Positions 7,818-17,484 of a DNA stretch of 49,099 nucleotides are shown piece after piece (the stretch's first letter is position 1; the number at the start of each line of letters is the position of its first letter). The stretch spans positions 1-49,099 of the forward strand of contig JARGPR010000016.1 of assembly GCA_029210125.1 (NCBI GenBank), written 5' to 3'. Under the pieces are notes generated by a model that was given only the letters and a program-made list of their open reading frames with translations, was not told the origin of the DNA and ran no database searches. The position numbers were made by a program, and so were the translations under genes. This DNA is from Pseudomonadales bacterium (lineage in GTDB: Bacteria > Pseudomonadota > Gammaproteobacteria > Pseudomonadales > JAHRWD01).

Positions 7818-8066
7818 ATGGTCAGATTTCGCTTTAAAGAGCTGATGGCGGAAAAGGAGTTTCAAGAAGGCCGACGTATAACTTTGGAGGAAGTATCTAA
7901 AGCTACGGGTATTCATAGGACAACCCTTTCCAAGGTGTCTAATCAAAAAGGCTACAACACCACAACAGAGGTGCTCGATAAACTGTGCGAGTTCTTTGAT
8001 GTAGAGCTAGGGGCGCTTGCTGAGCATATTAAAGATGACAGTGAGGCAGATGCCAGTCATGAATGA
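7818..8066 (+). CDS. HTH (Xre/Cro-type) regulator of the defence block
   Basis: This is an 82-residue helix-turn-helix protein. The DNA-binding unit (about 20-65) reads ITLEEVSKATGIHRTTLSKV followed by LDKLCEFFDVELGALAE, which fits the short HTH_26/Cro-C1 class. It most likely represses or tunes the operon it heads, since the SNF2 helicase gene starts inside its last codons. ATG at 7818 has AAGG 8 bases upstream and lies just after the inferred transcription start; a reading from 7776 would begin inside the promoter. Small HTH genes of this type commonly lead defence operons. The operator and its control are inferred. Confidence 0.78.
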   Translation: MVRFRFKELMAEKEFQEGRRITLEEVSKATGIHRTTLSKVSNQKGYNTTTEVLDKLCEFFDVELGALAEHIKDDSEADASHE

Positions 8067-10935
8067 GATGAACTCAAACAGCAATCCCCCATGTAAAGAA
8101 AAATACACTAAGCATCAATCTCAGTATTTTGCATGGCAGCTCACTCGCCGACTCGATAGTGAAAACGAAGATAAGTTGACCGGTGCCATCATGGATGCCC
8201 AAATCGATCTAAACCCTCACCAGGTTGATGCGGCTCTATTCGCTTTTCGTAACCCACTATCAAACGGCGTAATCTTGGCTGATGAGGTGGGCTTAGGTAA
8301 AACTATTGAGGCTGGGCTGGTCATCGCCCAAAAATGGGCTGAAAGACGTCGTCGCATCCTTATTATTGTCCCTGCTAATCTTCGTAAACAGTGGCATCAA
8401 GAGCTTCAAGAAAAATTTGGTATTGATGCCATAATTCTTGATGGCGATAGTTACAAAAAATCAAAAAAAGAAGGCTGCAAAAATCCCTTTGATATTGAAG
8501 AAGGCGTTGTAATCTGCTCCTATCAATTTGCAAAAGCAAAAGCAGATGATATCCAAATGATCCCGCAGTGGGACTTGGCGGTAATCGACGAAGCCCATCG
8601 TCTCAGAAACGTTTACAAAAAAGGTAATAAAATTGCAAAAGCCATCGCGGATGCCCTTGGGAATGCTTATAAGGTAATGTTAACCGCTACACCATTACAA
8701 AATTCATTACTCGAATTGTATGGAATGGTGAGTATTATTGATGAAAAAATATTCGGTGACCTAGATAGCTTCCGTATTAAATACGGTCGAATTAACGATG
8801 CCACCTCATTTGGCGAATTAAGGCAGCGTATCAAGCCCGTTTGTAAGCGTACTTTAAGAAAAGATGTTGAAGCTTACGTTAAGTACACCAAGCGTATACC
8901 GATGATAGAGGAGTTTACACCGTCGTCGAATGAGCAATTACTTTATCAGATGGTATCCAGCTATCTACGCCGCCCTAACCTTAATGCGCTTCCTGATGGT
9001 CAACGCCAATTAATCTCCATGGTAATGTGGAAACTATTGGCCTCATCCTCCTTCGCCATCGCTGGGGCCCTAGGTACCATTAGAAAAAGATTGCTTGAAG
9101 GCCTGACTGATCAGTCTCTAACGCAGGCATTTGAACGCGAATATGAAGCCTTTGTAGAAACCCAAGAAGAGTGGGATGACGACGATCAATACTCCACCCC
9201 TCTCGCTGATCGGCAATCAGCTTTAGACGAAATAGAAGAGCTTGGTGCATATATTAAGCTTGCTGAGAGCATTGATGATAACGCCAAGGGTGAAAAGCTT
9301 TTAGATGCACTAAAAATCGCGTTTCAAAAGCTTGATGAGATTGGCGCACAAGAGAAAGCAATCATATTTACGGAGTCTAGAAAAACCCAAAGTTACCTGC
9401 TAAGAACGCTAGAGAAGAGTCAATATAAAGACGGCATTGTTTTGTTTAACGGAACAAACAATGATGCTCAAGCAAATAAAATATATAAAGACTGGGTAGT
9501 TAAGCATGCCGGAAGCGATAAAATTAGCGGCTCGAAAACTTCAGATACCCGCGCCGCGCTAGTTGAATATTTCCGTGATCAGGGAAAGATCATGATTGCA
9601 ACAGAGGCTGCTGCCGAGGGGGTGAATCTACAATTTTGCTCACTTGTTATTAATTATGATTTGCCTTGGAACCCTCAGAGGATAGAGCAGCGTATAGGTC
9701 GATGCCATCGGTACGGTCAAAAACATGATGTTGTAGTACTGAACTTCATTGACTCGACTAATGAAGCCGACAAACGCGTACACGAATTATTAAGACAGAA
9801 ATTTAATATATTTGATGGTGTTTTTGGTGCGTCAGATGAAGTGCTTGGAGCCATTGAAAATGGTGTGGATTTCGAGCGAAGAATCAAAAAGATCTATGAT
9901 AATTATCGCGACGCTCAAGATATCCAACGGGAATTCGACAAGCTTCAAGAGGATCTTGCCCACGAAATAAATCTTCAAATGGTTAATACCCGTGAAAAGC
10001 TGTTTGAGCATTTCGACGAAGATGTGCTGCAGAACATCAAAGTGGATACCATTAAATCTCTTAGTAAGTACGAACGTATGCTACTTGCTTTGACTAAAAG
10101 CGAGCTAGATGGCTGTCTGGATCTTATTGATGGTGGTTTCGTGATCAACCATCTGCCTCCACAAGCGCCCAAAGAAATCCCAACCGGTGAGTATGAGTTA
10201 CCTCGTAGAAAGGGAGATTGCCACCTATATCGGTTAAAGCATCCCCTCGCGCAATGGGCGATTGAAAACGCCAAGGCACATCAGTTAGAACAATCACATT
10301 TGGTCTTTTGTGCTGGCGCGAAAGACACTAAGGTCTCCGTAGTGCAAGAGCTTAAAGGCCAGTCCGGTCAGCTAAAAGCCACAAAGATTACCGTCGAATC
10401 CATGAAGCGTGCGGAAGACTATATCGTACTAACTGGTTTTAACGATGCAACTACAGCTGAGACCATGAGTTCAGAGGTCCTCGAAAAGCTAATGGCATTC
10501 CCGGTTTTAAGGTCTTCGAATGCAGCTTTTTTAGAAGCCCCGCAATTACAAGATCAACTATCACGCAGGAAAACAGAGATTCTTGGTGAAATCACTAGCC
10601 GAAATCTTCAGTATTTTGAGGGTGAAGTTGAAAAGCTCGAAGCCTGGTCAGACGACCTTAAAGTGGTATTAGAGCAAGATATAAAAGAAACCGATCGTGA
10701 GATTCGCGAAGTGCGCAGAACGGCTAAAATTGCGCCTGACCTCAATGAAAAGCTTCATTGGCAAAAACGCTTAAAAGATTTGGAGAAGCTGCGTAATAGA
10801 AAACGTAGAGATCTATTTGACAAGCAGGATGAAGTTGATGATCGACGTGAAGAATTGATCTCTGGATTAGAAGAAAAAATGAATCAAAAAATTGAAGAGT
10901 GTCATTTGTTTACTATTACTTGGGAAGTTGTTTAA
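8059..10935 (+). CDS. SNF2-type DEAD/DEAH helicase of the defence operon
   Basis: This 958-residue superfamily 2 ATPase would move along or remodel DNA using ATP. Motif I is ADEVGLGKT (about 74-82, RapA/HepA-like), motif II is DEAH (about 177-180) and motif III is TATPLQ (about 209-214). The second RecA domain ends with EAAAEGVNLQ and QRIEQRIGRCHRYGQ (roughly 525-570). The last 350 residues hold no motif I know and include a strongly charged, probable coiled coil (about 830-940). DISARM DrmD proteins share this helicase type, but no DrmA, B or C gene is present. I chose ATG 8059, which overlaps the HTH stop; ATG 8050 and 8068 are also possible. Its end overlaps the AIPR start by one base. Confidence 0.85.
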   Translation: MNEMNSNSNPPCKEKYTKHQSQYFAWQLTRRLDSENEDKLTGAIMDAQIDLNPHQVDAALFAFRNPLSNGVILADEVGLGKTIEAGLVIAQKWAERRRRILIIVPANLRKQWHQELQEKFGIDAIILDGDSYKKSKKEGCKNPFDIEEGVVICSYQFAKAKADDIQMIPQWDLAVIDEAHRLRNVYKKGNKIAKAIADALGNAYKVMLTATPLQNSLLELYGMVSIIDEKIFGDLDSFRIKYGRINDATSFGELRQRIKPVCKRTLRKDVEAYVKYTKRIPMIEEFTPSSNEQLLYQMVSSYLRRPNLNALPDGQRQLISMVMWKLLASSSFAIAGALGTIRKRLLEGLTDQSLTQAFEREYEAFVETQEEWDDDDQYSTPLADRQSALDEIEELGAYIKLAESIDDNAKGEKLLDALKIAFQKLDEIGAQEKAIIFTESRKTQSYLLRTLEKSQYKDGIVLFNGTNNDAQANKIYKDWVVKHAGSDKISGSKTSDTRAALVEYFRDQGKIMIATEAAAEGVNLQFCSLVINYDLPWNPQRIEQRIGRCHRYGQKHDVVVLNFIDSTNEADKRVHELLRQKFNIFDGVFGASDEVLGAIENGVDFERRIKKIYDNYRDAQDIQREFDKLQEDLAHEINLQMVNTREKLFEHFDEDVLQNIKVDTIKSLSKYERMLLALTKSELDGCLDLIDGGFVINHLPPQAPKEIPTGEYELPRRKGDCHLYRLKHPLAQWAIENAKAHQLEQSHLVFCAGAKDTKVSVVQELKGQSGQLKATKITVESMKRAEDYIVLTGFNDATTAETMSSEVLEKLMAFPVLRSSNAAFLEAPQLQDQLSRRKTEILGEITSRNLQYFEGEVEKLEAWSDDLKVVLEQDIKETDREIREVRRTAKIAPDLNEKLHWQKRLKDLEKLRNRKRRDLFDKQDEVDDRREELISGLEEKMNQKIEECHLFTITWEVV

Positions 10936-12638
10936 TGGCTAAAATAGGAATTCAGCCGTTGGAGTTGATCCAGTTGTGTGAGTTGTTGCATGGGAAGTTT
11001 GACGGTCACATTACAGGTACTGGTTCGGGAGATGTTGTAAAAGAACGCAACTTTTTCTCAAAGGCTCTAGCCGCGTATTATTTGGTGTCTGAGGCTGGCG
11101 CCACCATTGAAGATGCTGTATTAGCCTCTATTGACGGAGGCGACGATCATGGAATTGACTCAGTGTTCGTAGACGCTACCGAAACAATTTGGTTGATTCA
11201 ATCAAAGTATATTGATCGAGGTATCGGTGAGCCGGCCCTGGGGGATGTGAACAAATTCGAGAATGGTGTTAGAGATCTGTTACGCCAACAATACGATCGT
11301 TTCAATGATTCTTTACAAGCAAAGATTCCGCTTATTAATCGGGCGTTAGATTCGGGTGTATGCCAAGCAAAAGCCGTTTTAGTTTACACGGGTAGTGCGC
11401 TATCTGATGACCGGCGACGAATGATGGGGGATCTTGTAAACGCATTTACTTCTCCAGCGAGGAGGAACTTTCTTCGTTTTGTAAATGCTGGCTTAGAATC
11501 CTTTCATCAATATCATCTGAATGAAACTCTACCAGAACCGATCGCGCTGGAAGTTGAATTGGAGCAGTTTGGTTTTCTGGCGGAACCTTACCCGAGTTAC
11601 TACGGAGGATTAGATGCTAAACAAATAAAAGCATTTAAACAGATTCATGGCGACTACCTCTTTAACGCCAATATACGCCAGTTTAAAGGTAATACGGCGG
11701 TTAATAAGGATATAGTAAATACACTCACCGATACTCCTGAGAATTTCTTCTACTTTAACAATGGTGTGACGCTGCTTTGTGATGAAATACAGCAAATATC
11801 AGCCCACGATGAAACCAATCGACTTGGTAAATTTAGGTTGCGTGGAGTTTCGGTAATTAATGGCGCTCAAACCGTTAGCTGTATCGCTGATGCCGCCAGT
11901 GAGGATGAAAATAAGTCAACCGCTAAAGTAATGGCGACAATCATTAGCTTGGAAAATGCACCTGACCGTTTCGGTGAATCGGTTACGCAATACAGGAACA
12001 ATCAAAATGCTGTTTCTGATGTAGACTTTGCCGCACTTGATGAAAACCAACAGCAATGGGCAAGAACATTGGCTAATAGCGGAGTCAATTATCGCTATAA
12101 AGGTGGTTTGCAAGACGACGAAACGTTTAATTTGGAGTTTGCTGCTCGCGCTTTAGCGTGTTCATACTCATCTGATGAGTCATTACACCTCGTGGCATTG
12201 GCAAAAAAAGACAGTAAGAAACTTTTTTCGCGTGTAACTACAGCCGAAAACGATTCAATATATAAGATCATTTTCCCTGACACGCTCGAAGCAAGGGTTT
12301 TGTGGCGAGTAGTTCAAATTTGCCAAGAGGTGATTGACGTTATTTCACGGGAAGTAAAAAGTGCACACGGTTCCGATAAAGACATTATCTCCCATTCACG
12401 TTGGATGGTCTGTTATTTGGTGATATGTCGCAAGTTCGACTTAAAGCTTGAGCAAGAGATAACGTTAACCTTGATTCAAAAAAACCTGGTTCGAATAGAG
12501 GCCCAAAATATATCTCAACGGCTTATCACGGAGTTTAACAATAAAGGCTTTGGGAAGGCCCCGAAATCCGTATTTGAAAATCAAACCGATTTACAAACAT
12601 TAAAAGGCCCTGTAATGGCCGCATTGGCCAACGCATAG
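10935..12638 (+). CDS. AIPR-family abortive infection protein with nuclease-like N-terminus
   Basis: This is a 567-residue AIPR protein (abortive infection phage resistance, PF10592). The AIPR core is recognisable from FYFNNGVTLLCDE (about 272-284) and VSVINGAQT (about 305-313). Ahead of it, residues 70-92 read DDHGIDSVFVD followed by IWLIQSKY, the spacing of a PD-(D/E)XK / Mrr-like nuclease site (Asp, then Q-x-K); I infer a cutting domain. ATG at 10935 shares one base with the helicase stop codon, so the two are translationally coupled; the longer reading from 10899 overlaps the helicase gene. Its place between the helicase and Mod/Res suggests a shared defence role, perhaps as an effector. 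Family known, activity inferred. Confidence 0.85.
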   Translation: MAKIGIQPLELIQLCELLHGKFDGHITGTGSGDVVKERNFFSKALAAYYLVSEAGATIEDAVLASIDGGDDHGIDSVFVDATETIWLIQSKYIDRGIGEPALGDVNKFENGVRDLLRQQYDRFNDSLQAKIPLINRALDSGVCQAKAVLVYTGSALSDDRRRMMGDLVNAFTSPARRNFLRFVNAGLESFHQYHLNETLPEPIALEVELEQFGFLAEPYPSYYGGLDAKQIKAFKQIHGDYLFNANIRQFKGNTAVNKDIVNTLTDTPENFFYFNNGVTLLCDEIQQISAHDETNRLGKFRLRGVSVINGAQTVSCIADAASEDENKSTAKVMATIISLENAPDRFGESVTQYRNNQNAVSDVDFAALDENQQQWARTLANSGVNYRYKGGLQDDETFNLEFAARALACSYSSDESLHLVALAKKDSKKLFSRVTTAENDSIYKIIFPDTLEARVLWRVVQICQEVIDVISREVKSAHGSDKDIISHSRWMVCYLVICRKFDLKLEQEITLTLIQKNLVRIEAQNISQRLITEFNNKGFGKAPKSVFENQTDLQTLKGPVMAALANA

Positions 12639-12652
12639 GGGTATTTGAAAGA

Positions 12653-14407
12653 ATGAGCAGTAAAAATAAAACAAAATTAGAGCTTACCTGGATAGGAAAA
12701 GATAAGCGGCCGAAGTTAGAGCCTAGGATTTTATTAGAAGACCCATCGAAGTCCTATCATGCAAGCCACAAAGTGACCGAAAACGATATTTTTGATAACA
12801 AGCTGATTTTTGGAGATAACTTGCTGGCACTTAAGGCTTTGGAGCAAGAGTATGCTGGCAAGGTGAAGTGTGTGTATATCGACCCGCCATTTAACACAGG
12901 CGAGGCATTTGATAATTATGATGATGGACTTGAGCATTCAATATGGCTTTCTCTAATGAAAGAAAGAGCATACTACCTTCGGAATCTGATGACAGATGAC
13001 GGAACTTTGTTTGTGCATATTGATGACAATGAAATCGGATACTTAATAGTTATTTTGGATGAAATATTTGGGCGGTCTAATCGAATAAATATAATTACGT
13101 TTAAGCAGGGGTCGGCGACAGGGCATAAAGCAATAAATCCTGGGCTGGTGACGGTAACGAATTACCTGTTGGTATATGCCAAAGATAAATCTCAGTGGGC
13201 ACCGAAGCGCCTCTATACGGCTAGAGAGCGGGACTCGCGTTACTCACAAGTAATTGATAATTTCGAGGCTCATTACTCTAAGTGGAAACTCGCGCCGCTA
13301 AACAAGTATTTCGCGTCGATCAATGGACTAGAACCTAAGGAGTTAAAGCCTACTTTCGGAGATCAATTGGAATCGGAGCTTAATAAGTTTGTTATTAAAA
13401 ACGCGGATCGTGTCGTACAGCCTGCTCGCCCCGATTACAAGTCCGTAGGTCAAAACGTAAGAGATGCTATAGATGAATCAAAAGCGAATCCTGACTTGGT
13501 CATTCATCTGGAGCGAGACGGTTATGAGGATATGTATTTTCAAAAAGGGCAGCGATGGCTGTTTTACAAAAACAAGCTCAAACTAATTGACGGAGAGTAT
13601 GTTGCGGGGGAGCCTCTAACTAATTTATGGAGTGATCTTTTGTCCAATAACCTCCACAAAGAGGGTGGTATTAAATTCCCCAAAGGGAAGAAACCTGAAG
13701 CGCTTATAAAAAGAGTGATTGAGCTTAGTTCTGAACCTGGCGACATTGTTTTGGACTCATTTGCTGGTTCGGGTACAACTGCCGCGGTGGCTCATAAAAT
13801 GCGTCGTCGCTGGATCACGATTGAGCTAGGAGAACATTGTGAAACCCATATTTTGCCCAGGTTAAAATTGGTCGTTGACGGGTCTGATCAGGATGGCATT
13901 TCAAAGGCCGTTAACTGGCAAGGTGGTGGTGGCTTCCGCTATTACCGTTTGGCTCCATCACTATTAGAGCAAGATCGCTGGGGCCGTTGGGTGATCAGCA
14001 AAGATTATGATGCTGCCATGTTGGCAGAAGCGATATGCAAATTGGAAGGCTTTACCTACGCACCTTCCGACATTGAATGGTGGAATCATGGCTATTCCAC
14101 CGAACAAGATAGAATCTATGTCACCACTCAGACGCTTTCTGTTGAGCAGTTACAGGCATTATGTGAGGAAGTCGGCGAAGATTATAGTGTGTTGGTTTGT
14201 TGCAGCGCATTTCGCTGCAAGGCCGATCGTTTTCCTAATCTTACGTTAAAGAAAATCCCCAAAATGGTGTTGTCACGCTGTGAGTACGGCCACGATGATT
14301 ACAGCTTAAATGTAGAAAACCTACCCATGCAGGAAAAGCCTAAACCCGATCCATCGCAAGGTGGCTTGTTTCAAGATGAAATGTTTGACGATAACGGACA
14401 AGGCTAG
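12653..14407 (+). CDS. Type III Mod-like DNA adenine methyltransferase
   Basis: This is a 584-residue site-specific DNA methyltransferase of the type III Mod class. The N-terminus reads LELTWIGKDKRPKLEPRIL, typical of the family. Motif IV is YIDPPFNTGE (about 75-84) and motif I is DSFAGSGTT (about 366-374). Motif IV before motif I makes it a beta-class N6-adenine enzyme. The long segment between them (about 130-330) is the target recognition part, and a further C-terminal domain (about 420-570) follows. It would mark host DNA at a short asymmetric site so that Res does not cut it; the target cannot be read from the sequence. It lies 14 bases after AIPR and 14 before Res, in one operon. Confidence 0.9.
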   Translation: MSSKNKTKLELTWIGKDKRPKLEPRILLEDPSKSYHASHKVTENDIFDNKLIFGDNLLALKALEQEYAGKVKCVYIDPPFNTGEAFDNYDDGLEHSIWLSLMKERAYYLRNLMTDDGTLFVHIDDNEIGYLIVILDEIFGRSNRINIITFKQGSATGHKAINPGLVTVTNYLLVYAKDKSQWAPKRLYTARERDSRYSQVIDNFEAHYSKWKLAPLNKYFASINGLEPKELKPTFGDQLESELNKFVIKNADRVVQPARPDYKSVGQNVRDAIDESKANPDLVIHLERDGYEDMYFQKGQRWLFYKNKLKLIDGEYVAGEPLTNLWSDLLSNNLHKEGGIKFPKGKKPEALIKRVIELSSEPGDIVLDSFAGSGTTAAVAHKMRRRWITIELGEHCETHILPRLKLVVDGSDQDGISKAVNWQGGGGFRYYRLAPSLLEQDRWGRWVISKDYDAAMLAEAICKLEGFTYAPSDIEWWNHGYSTEQDRIYVTTQTLSVEQLQALCEEVGEDYSVLVCCSAFRCKADRFPNLTLKKIPKMVLSRCEYGHDDYSLNVENLPMQEKPKPDPSQGGLFQDEMFDDNGQG

Positions 14408-14421
14408 GGGCGGGATAAAAA

Positions 14422-17166
14422 ATGACAACAAATACAATCAACCCAACAAATGCGCGAATTCTTAAAGCGATCACTGGTCGCTTGAGTTTGCGAAAACCTC
14501 AAGAAGATTCGCTTATTGCGCTAGCTCTGGCAATAGCGACCGCTCCGGATACGCTTGAGCAATCTCGTGATATTGAGTCTTTACTTAAAACTTTGAGTGC
14601 TGAGTTTCCAACCCTTTCAGATTTCGAACGAGAGTTCCCATCTTTGTGCTTTGCCCTGGCAACGGGTGTAGGTAAAACGCGATTAATGGGAGCATTTATT
14701 AGCTATCTACATCAAGCCCATGGCATTAATAATTTCTTTGTGTTGGCACCTAACCTCACTATCTATAATAAATTGATAGCTGATTTTGATGATACCGCTT
14801 CTGCTAAATATGTATTTAGAGGGATCGCTGAGTTCGCAGTAACACGCCCGATTGTGATTACCGGAGATAATTACGAGCAAAAAGGCGCACAACTTAGACA
14901 AGACTTGTTTGGTCAGGCTCAGGAGGTACGCATCAATGTATTTAACATTGCAAAAATTGTCTCTGAAGTGCGTGGTGGTAAAGCACCAAAGATGAAGCGT
15001 ATGAACGAGGTTCTGGGGGACAGTTACTTCAACTATCTATCCGAATTGGATGATTTGGTGTTACTAATGGATGAGTCTCATCGTTATCGAGCAAATGCCG
15101 GTATGCGGGCCATCAATGAACTGAAACCACGCTTGGGACTGGAGTTAACCGCTACCCCCTTTACCGAATCTAATCGCGGTCCTGTACCCTTTAAGAATGT
15201 AGTGGTGGATTATCCCCTGGCTTGCGCTATGGATGACGGCTTCGTAAAGGAGCCCGCTGTTGTAACACAACGTAACTTTGACCCGAAACAATATAGCCCC
15301 GAAGGCTTGGAAACTGTAAAGCTTGAAGATGGGGTGCGCCTGCATGAAGCGACCAAGCTGGAGTTGTTTACCTATGCCAAACAGCACAGCGTTAAGGTGG
15401 TTAAACCCTTTATGCTGGTGATTGCACGCGATACCGCCCATGCAGCACAATTACTTGAACGCATTGAGTCTGACGGATTTTTTAATGGTGCTTATAAGGG
15501 TAAAGCTATTCAGGTAGATAGTTCCCAAAGCGGTGCAGCAGAAGAAGAAATGATTTTGCGCTTGTTGGCGGTTGAAAGCGTGGACGAACCTACCGAAATT
15601 GTTATCCACGTGAATATGCTGAAAGAAGGTTGGGACGTGACTAACCTTTACACCATAGTCCCTTTACGTGCTGCAAATGCAAGAACGCTTATTGAGCAGT
15701 CCATTGGGCGTGGTTTACGTTTACCTTACGGCAAGCGCACGGGTGTGGATGTGGTGGATCGATTAAATATCGTAGCCCATGATCGTTTCCAAGAAATCGT
15801 TGATGAGGCAAATAACCCCAACAACCCTTTGCGTTTACGTCAAGTTATTCTGGATAAAGACGATACCGAGCAATCTAAAGATAGCGTAGCGGTAACATCT
15901 CGATTAGAAGGTTTATTTACAGGAAAATCTGTACAAAGCGCGACAGGGTTTGATTATTCAAGTTCAAATAAAACTACGTATGAAATTCCTAGGCCAGTAT
16001 TTAATGGGGTAACAGAACGTGAGGTAGCGTTAACGACATTGCGTGTTCTGCAAAGCTATCAAACCAAACCGAATGAGGCTCCTACTAGTAAAGCCCTTTT
16101 GAATGCAGACGTACAAGCAGAAGTATATAAAGCTGTTTCTGAGCAGCTTAGTGGTCAGCAGCAATCCCTTTTAGAGAATGAAGAAAAAGTTAGCTTACAA
16201 GATGTCATCTCTAAGGCGACGGCGTTAGTGGTAGAACAAACAATTGATATTCCCCGAATTGTTGTCATGCCTTCAGGTGAAATCACCTACGGGTATACCC
16301 CGTTCCTGTTAGAAATGGGACAATTAAATCTTCAGCCAACTAACCGCGAGTTAATTTCACAGAGTCTGCAAACCAATGAGCAAGTGAGTATTTCATCGTT
16401 GCCAGAACGAAAATATACTCGATTAGAAGACTATATTGTTGAACACTTGGTGGACTACGACGATATTTCCTACGATGAACATGCCGAATTGATTTACGAC
16501 TTGGCTACACAATCAGTCAACTACTTTCGCGATGTGAGCGAATACAGTGAAGACGAACTGCACAATATCTTCTTCGGCTTTGGTAAGCGAATCGCTGAGA
16601 ATATTCACGCGCAAATGGCTGAGCACTATTGGGAAAAAGCTAGTAGCTATGAAACCTCGATTACAGCTGGTTTCGTTAAATTGCAGGATGCCGCTTACAC
16701 CACCGGCGAGAAGGAAATTCACAATCTACGCAACACGTTGCAAGACAAAGGCAAGATTAAAAAAATGCTTTTTGGTGGCTTTCGCAAATGTCTCTACGAT
16801 GTGCAGAAGTTTGATTCTGATACTGAGCGTACATTCGCTCTCATTCTAGAGCGCGAAGCTATTAAATGGTTCAAACCAGTTAGTGGTCAATTCAAAATTT
16901 ACTATAAAGATGGTATTCATCACCGCGAGTACCTTCCTGACTTTGTCGCTGAGCTTGATGACAGAGTCATTATGGTAGAGACCAAAGCTCGCCGAGACAT
17001 GACTGATACATTGGTGGAAAGCAAAGCTGAGGCTGCCAAAAAGTGGTGTGTGAATGCAACAGACTACTTAATCAGAAATGGCGGTAAACCATGGGAGTAC
17101 ATTTTGATCGCCCATGATGATGTGCATGAAAATAGAGATTTAAAAGGGTTTGCTTCAATAATGTAA
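14422..17166 (+). CDS. Type III Res-like helicase-nuclease
   Basis: This is a 914-residue restriction subunit of the type III kind. Motif I is FALATGVGKTR (about 79-89), motif II is LMDESHRYR (about 215-223), followed by ELTATPF. The second ATPase domain includes NMLKEGWDVTNLY and EQSIGRGLRLPYG (about 425-440). At the C-terminus, LPDFVAELDD (about 837) and MVETKA (about 852-857) form a PD-(D/E)XK nuclease site. All catalytic residues expected for ATP use and cutting are present. With the Mod just upstream it should form a complete type III restriction-modification pair. It is the last gene of the first defence transcript; a decayed gene follows. Confidence 0.9.
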   Translation: MTTNTINPTNARILKAITGRLSLRKPQEDSLIALALAIATAPDTLEQSRDIESLLKTLSAEFPTLSDFEREFPSLCFALATGVGKTRLMGAFISYLHQAHGINNFFVLAPNLTIYNKLIADFDDTASAKYVFRGIAEFAVTRPIVITGDNYEQKGAQLRQDLFGQAQEVRINVFNIAKIVSEVRGGKAPKMKRMNEVLGDSYFNYLSELDDLVLLMDESHRYRANAGMRAINELKPRLGLELTATPFTESNRGPVPFKNVVVDYPLACAMDDGFVKEPAVVTQRNFDPKQYSPEGLETVKLEDGVRLHEATKLELFTYAKQHSVKVVKPFMLVIARDTAHAAQLLERIESDGFFNGAYKGKAIQVDSSQSGAAEEEMILRLLAVESVDEPTEIVIHVNMLKEGWDVTNLYTIVPLRAANARTLIEQSIGRGLRLPYGKRTGVDVVDRLNIVAHDRFQEIVDEANNPNNPLRLRQVILDKDDTEQSKDSVAVTSRLEGLFTGKSVQSATGFDYSSSNKTTYEIPRPVFNGVTEREVALTTLRVLQSYQTKPNEAPTSKALLNADVQAEVYKAVSEQLSGQQQSLLENEEKVSLQDVISKATALVVEQTIDIPRIVVMPSGEITYGYTPFLLEMGQLNLQPTNRELISQSLQTNEQVSISSLPERKYTRLEDYIVEHLVDYDDISYDEHAELIYDLATQSVNYFRDVSEYSEDELHNIFFGFGKRIAENIHAQMAEHYWEKASSYETSITAGFVKLQDAAYTTGEKEIHNLRNTLQDKGKIKKMLFGGFRKCLYDVQKFDSDTERTFALILEREAIKWFKPVSGQFKIYYKDGIHHREYLPDFVAELDDRVIMVETKARRDMTDTLVESKAEAAKKWCVNATDYLIRNGGKPWEYILIAHDDVHENRDLKGFASIM

Positions 17167-17190
17167 TATCCTATAGAGCTGGAGTTTGTC

Positions 17191-17445
17191 ATGAGCAATT
17201 CTGAAGTATTGTTAAAACAGATAATGGACATTGTTAATGCTGAGGGTTTGCTGGCGTAAGCAGAAGCTAAGGGTATAGAAATACTGATCGGTGGACCTGG
17301 ATGGCTAGGTCCTGCTGCGCTCGATGACACTGTATTAGATACGTGATTAAGCATCGAGGCGCAGTGGCTCAAGATCAACTGTATTTGGGATCTTTGGTTG
17401 GATATATCGTGAGAGTCGGTTTCACTACTTGAAGTTAGCACATAG
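17191..17445 (+). pseudogene. Decayed small gene with three in-frame stops
   Basis: A reading frame opens at ATG 17191 (GAGCTGGAG upstream) and would encode MSNSEVLLKQIMDIVNAEG, then stop at TAA 17257. The same frame continues with protein-like sequence (KGIEILIGGPGWLGP, then SIEAQWLKINCIWDLW), broken by TGA at 17344 and 17410, and closes at TAG 17443. One base change each (CAA to TAA, CGA or TGG to TGA) would account for the breaks. I recognise no family. The likeliest reading is the remnant of a gene that once sat between Res and the TcmP genes; a chance open frame is the alternative. Confidence 0.45.
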
Positions 17446-17456
17446 CGTGCGATACT
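17429..17456 (+). promoter_or_regulatory. Probable promoter of the TcmP/DUF5131 genes
   Basis: TTGAAG (17429-17434), a 16-base spacer and GATACT (17451-17456) lie 29 bases ahead of the first TcmP start. Each box matches the sigma-70 consensus at four of six positions, so the promoter is plausible but weak. It would allow the three downstream genes to be expressed apart from the Mod/Res operon. Confidence 0.4.
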
Positions 17457-17484
17457 GTACAAATATACACATCGGAGGCTCGGA

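Noticed and set aside
8059-17166. DISARM or BREX system
   Set aside because: The helicase is DrmD-like in type, but no DUF1998 helicase DrmA, DrmB or phospholipase-type DrmC is present; no PglZ, PglX or BrxC for BREX.
17191-17445. Programmed stop read-through or selenoprotein
   Set aside because: Three stops of two kinds in 85 codons and no supporting structure; decay is simpler.
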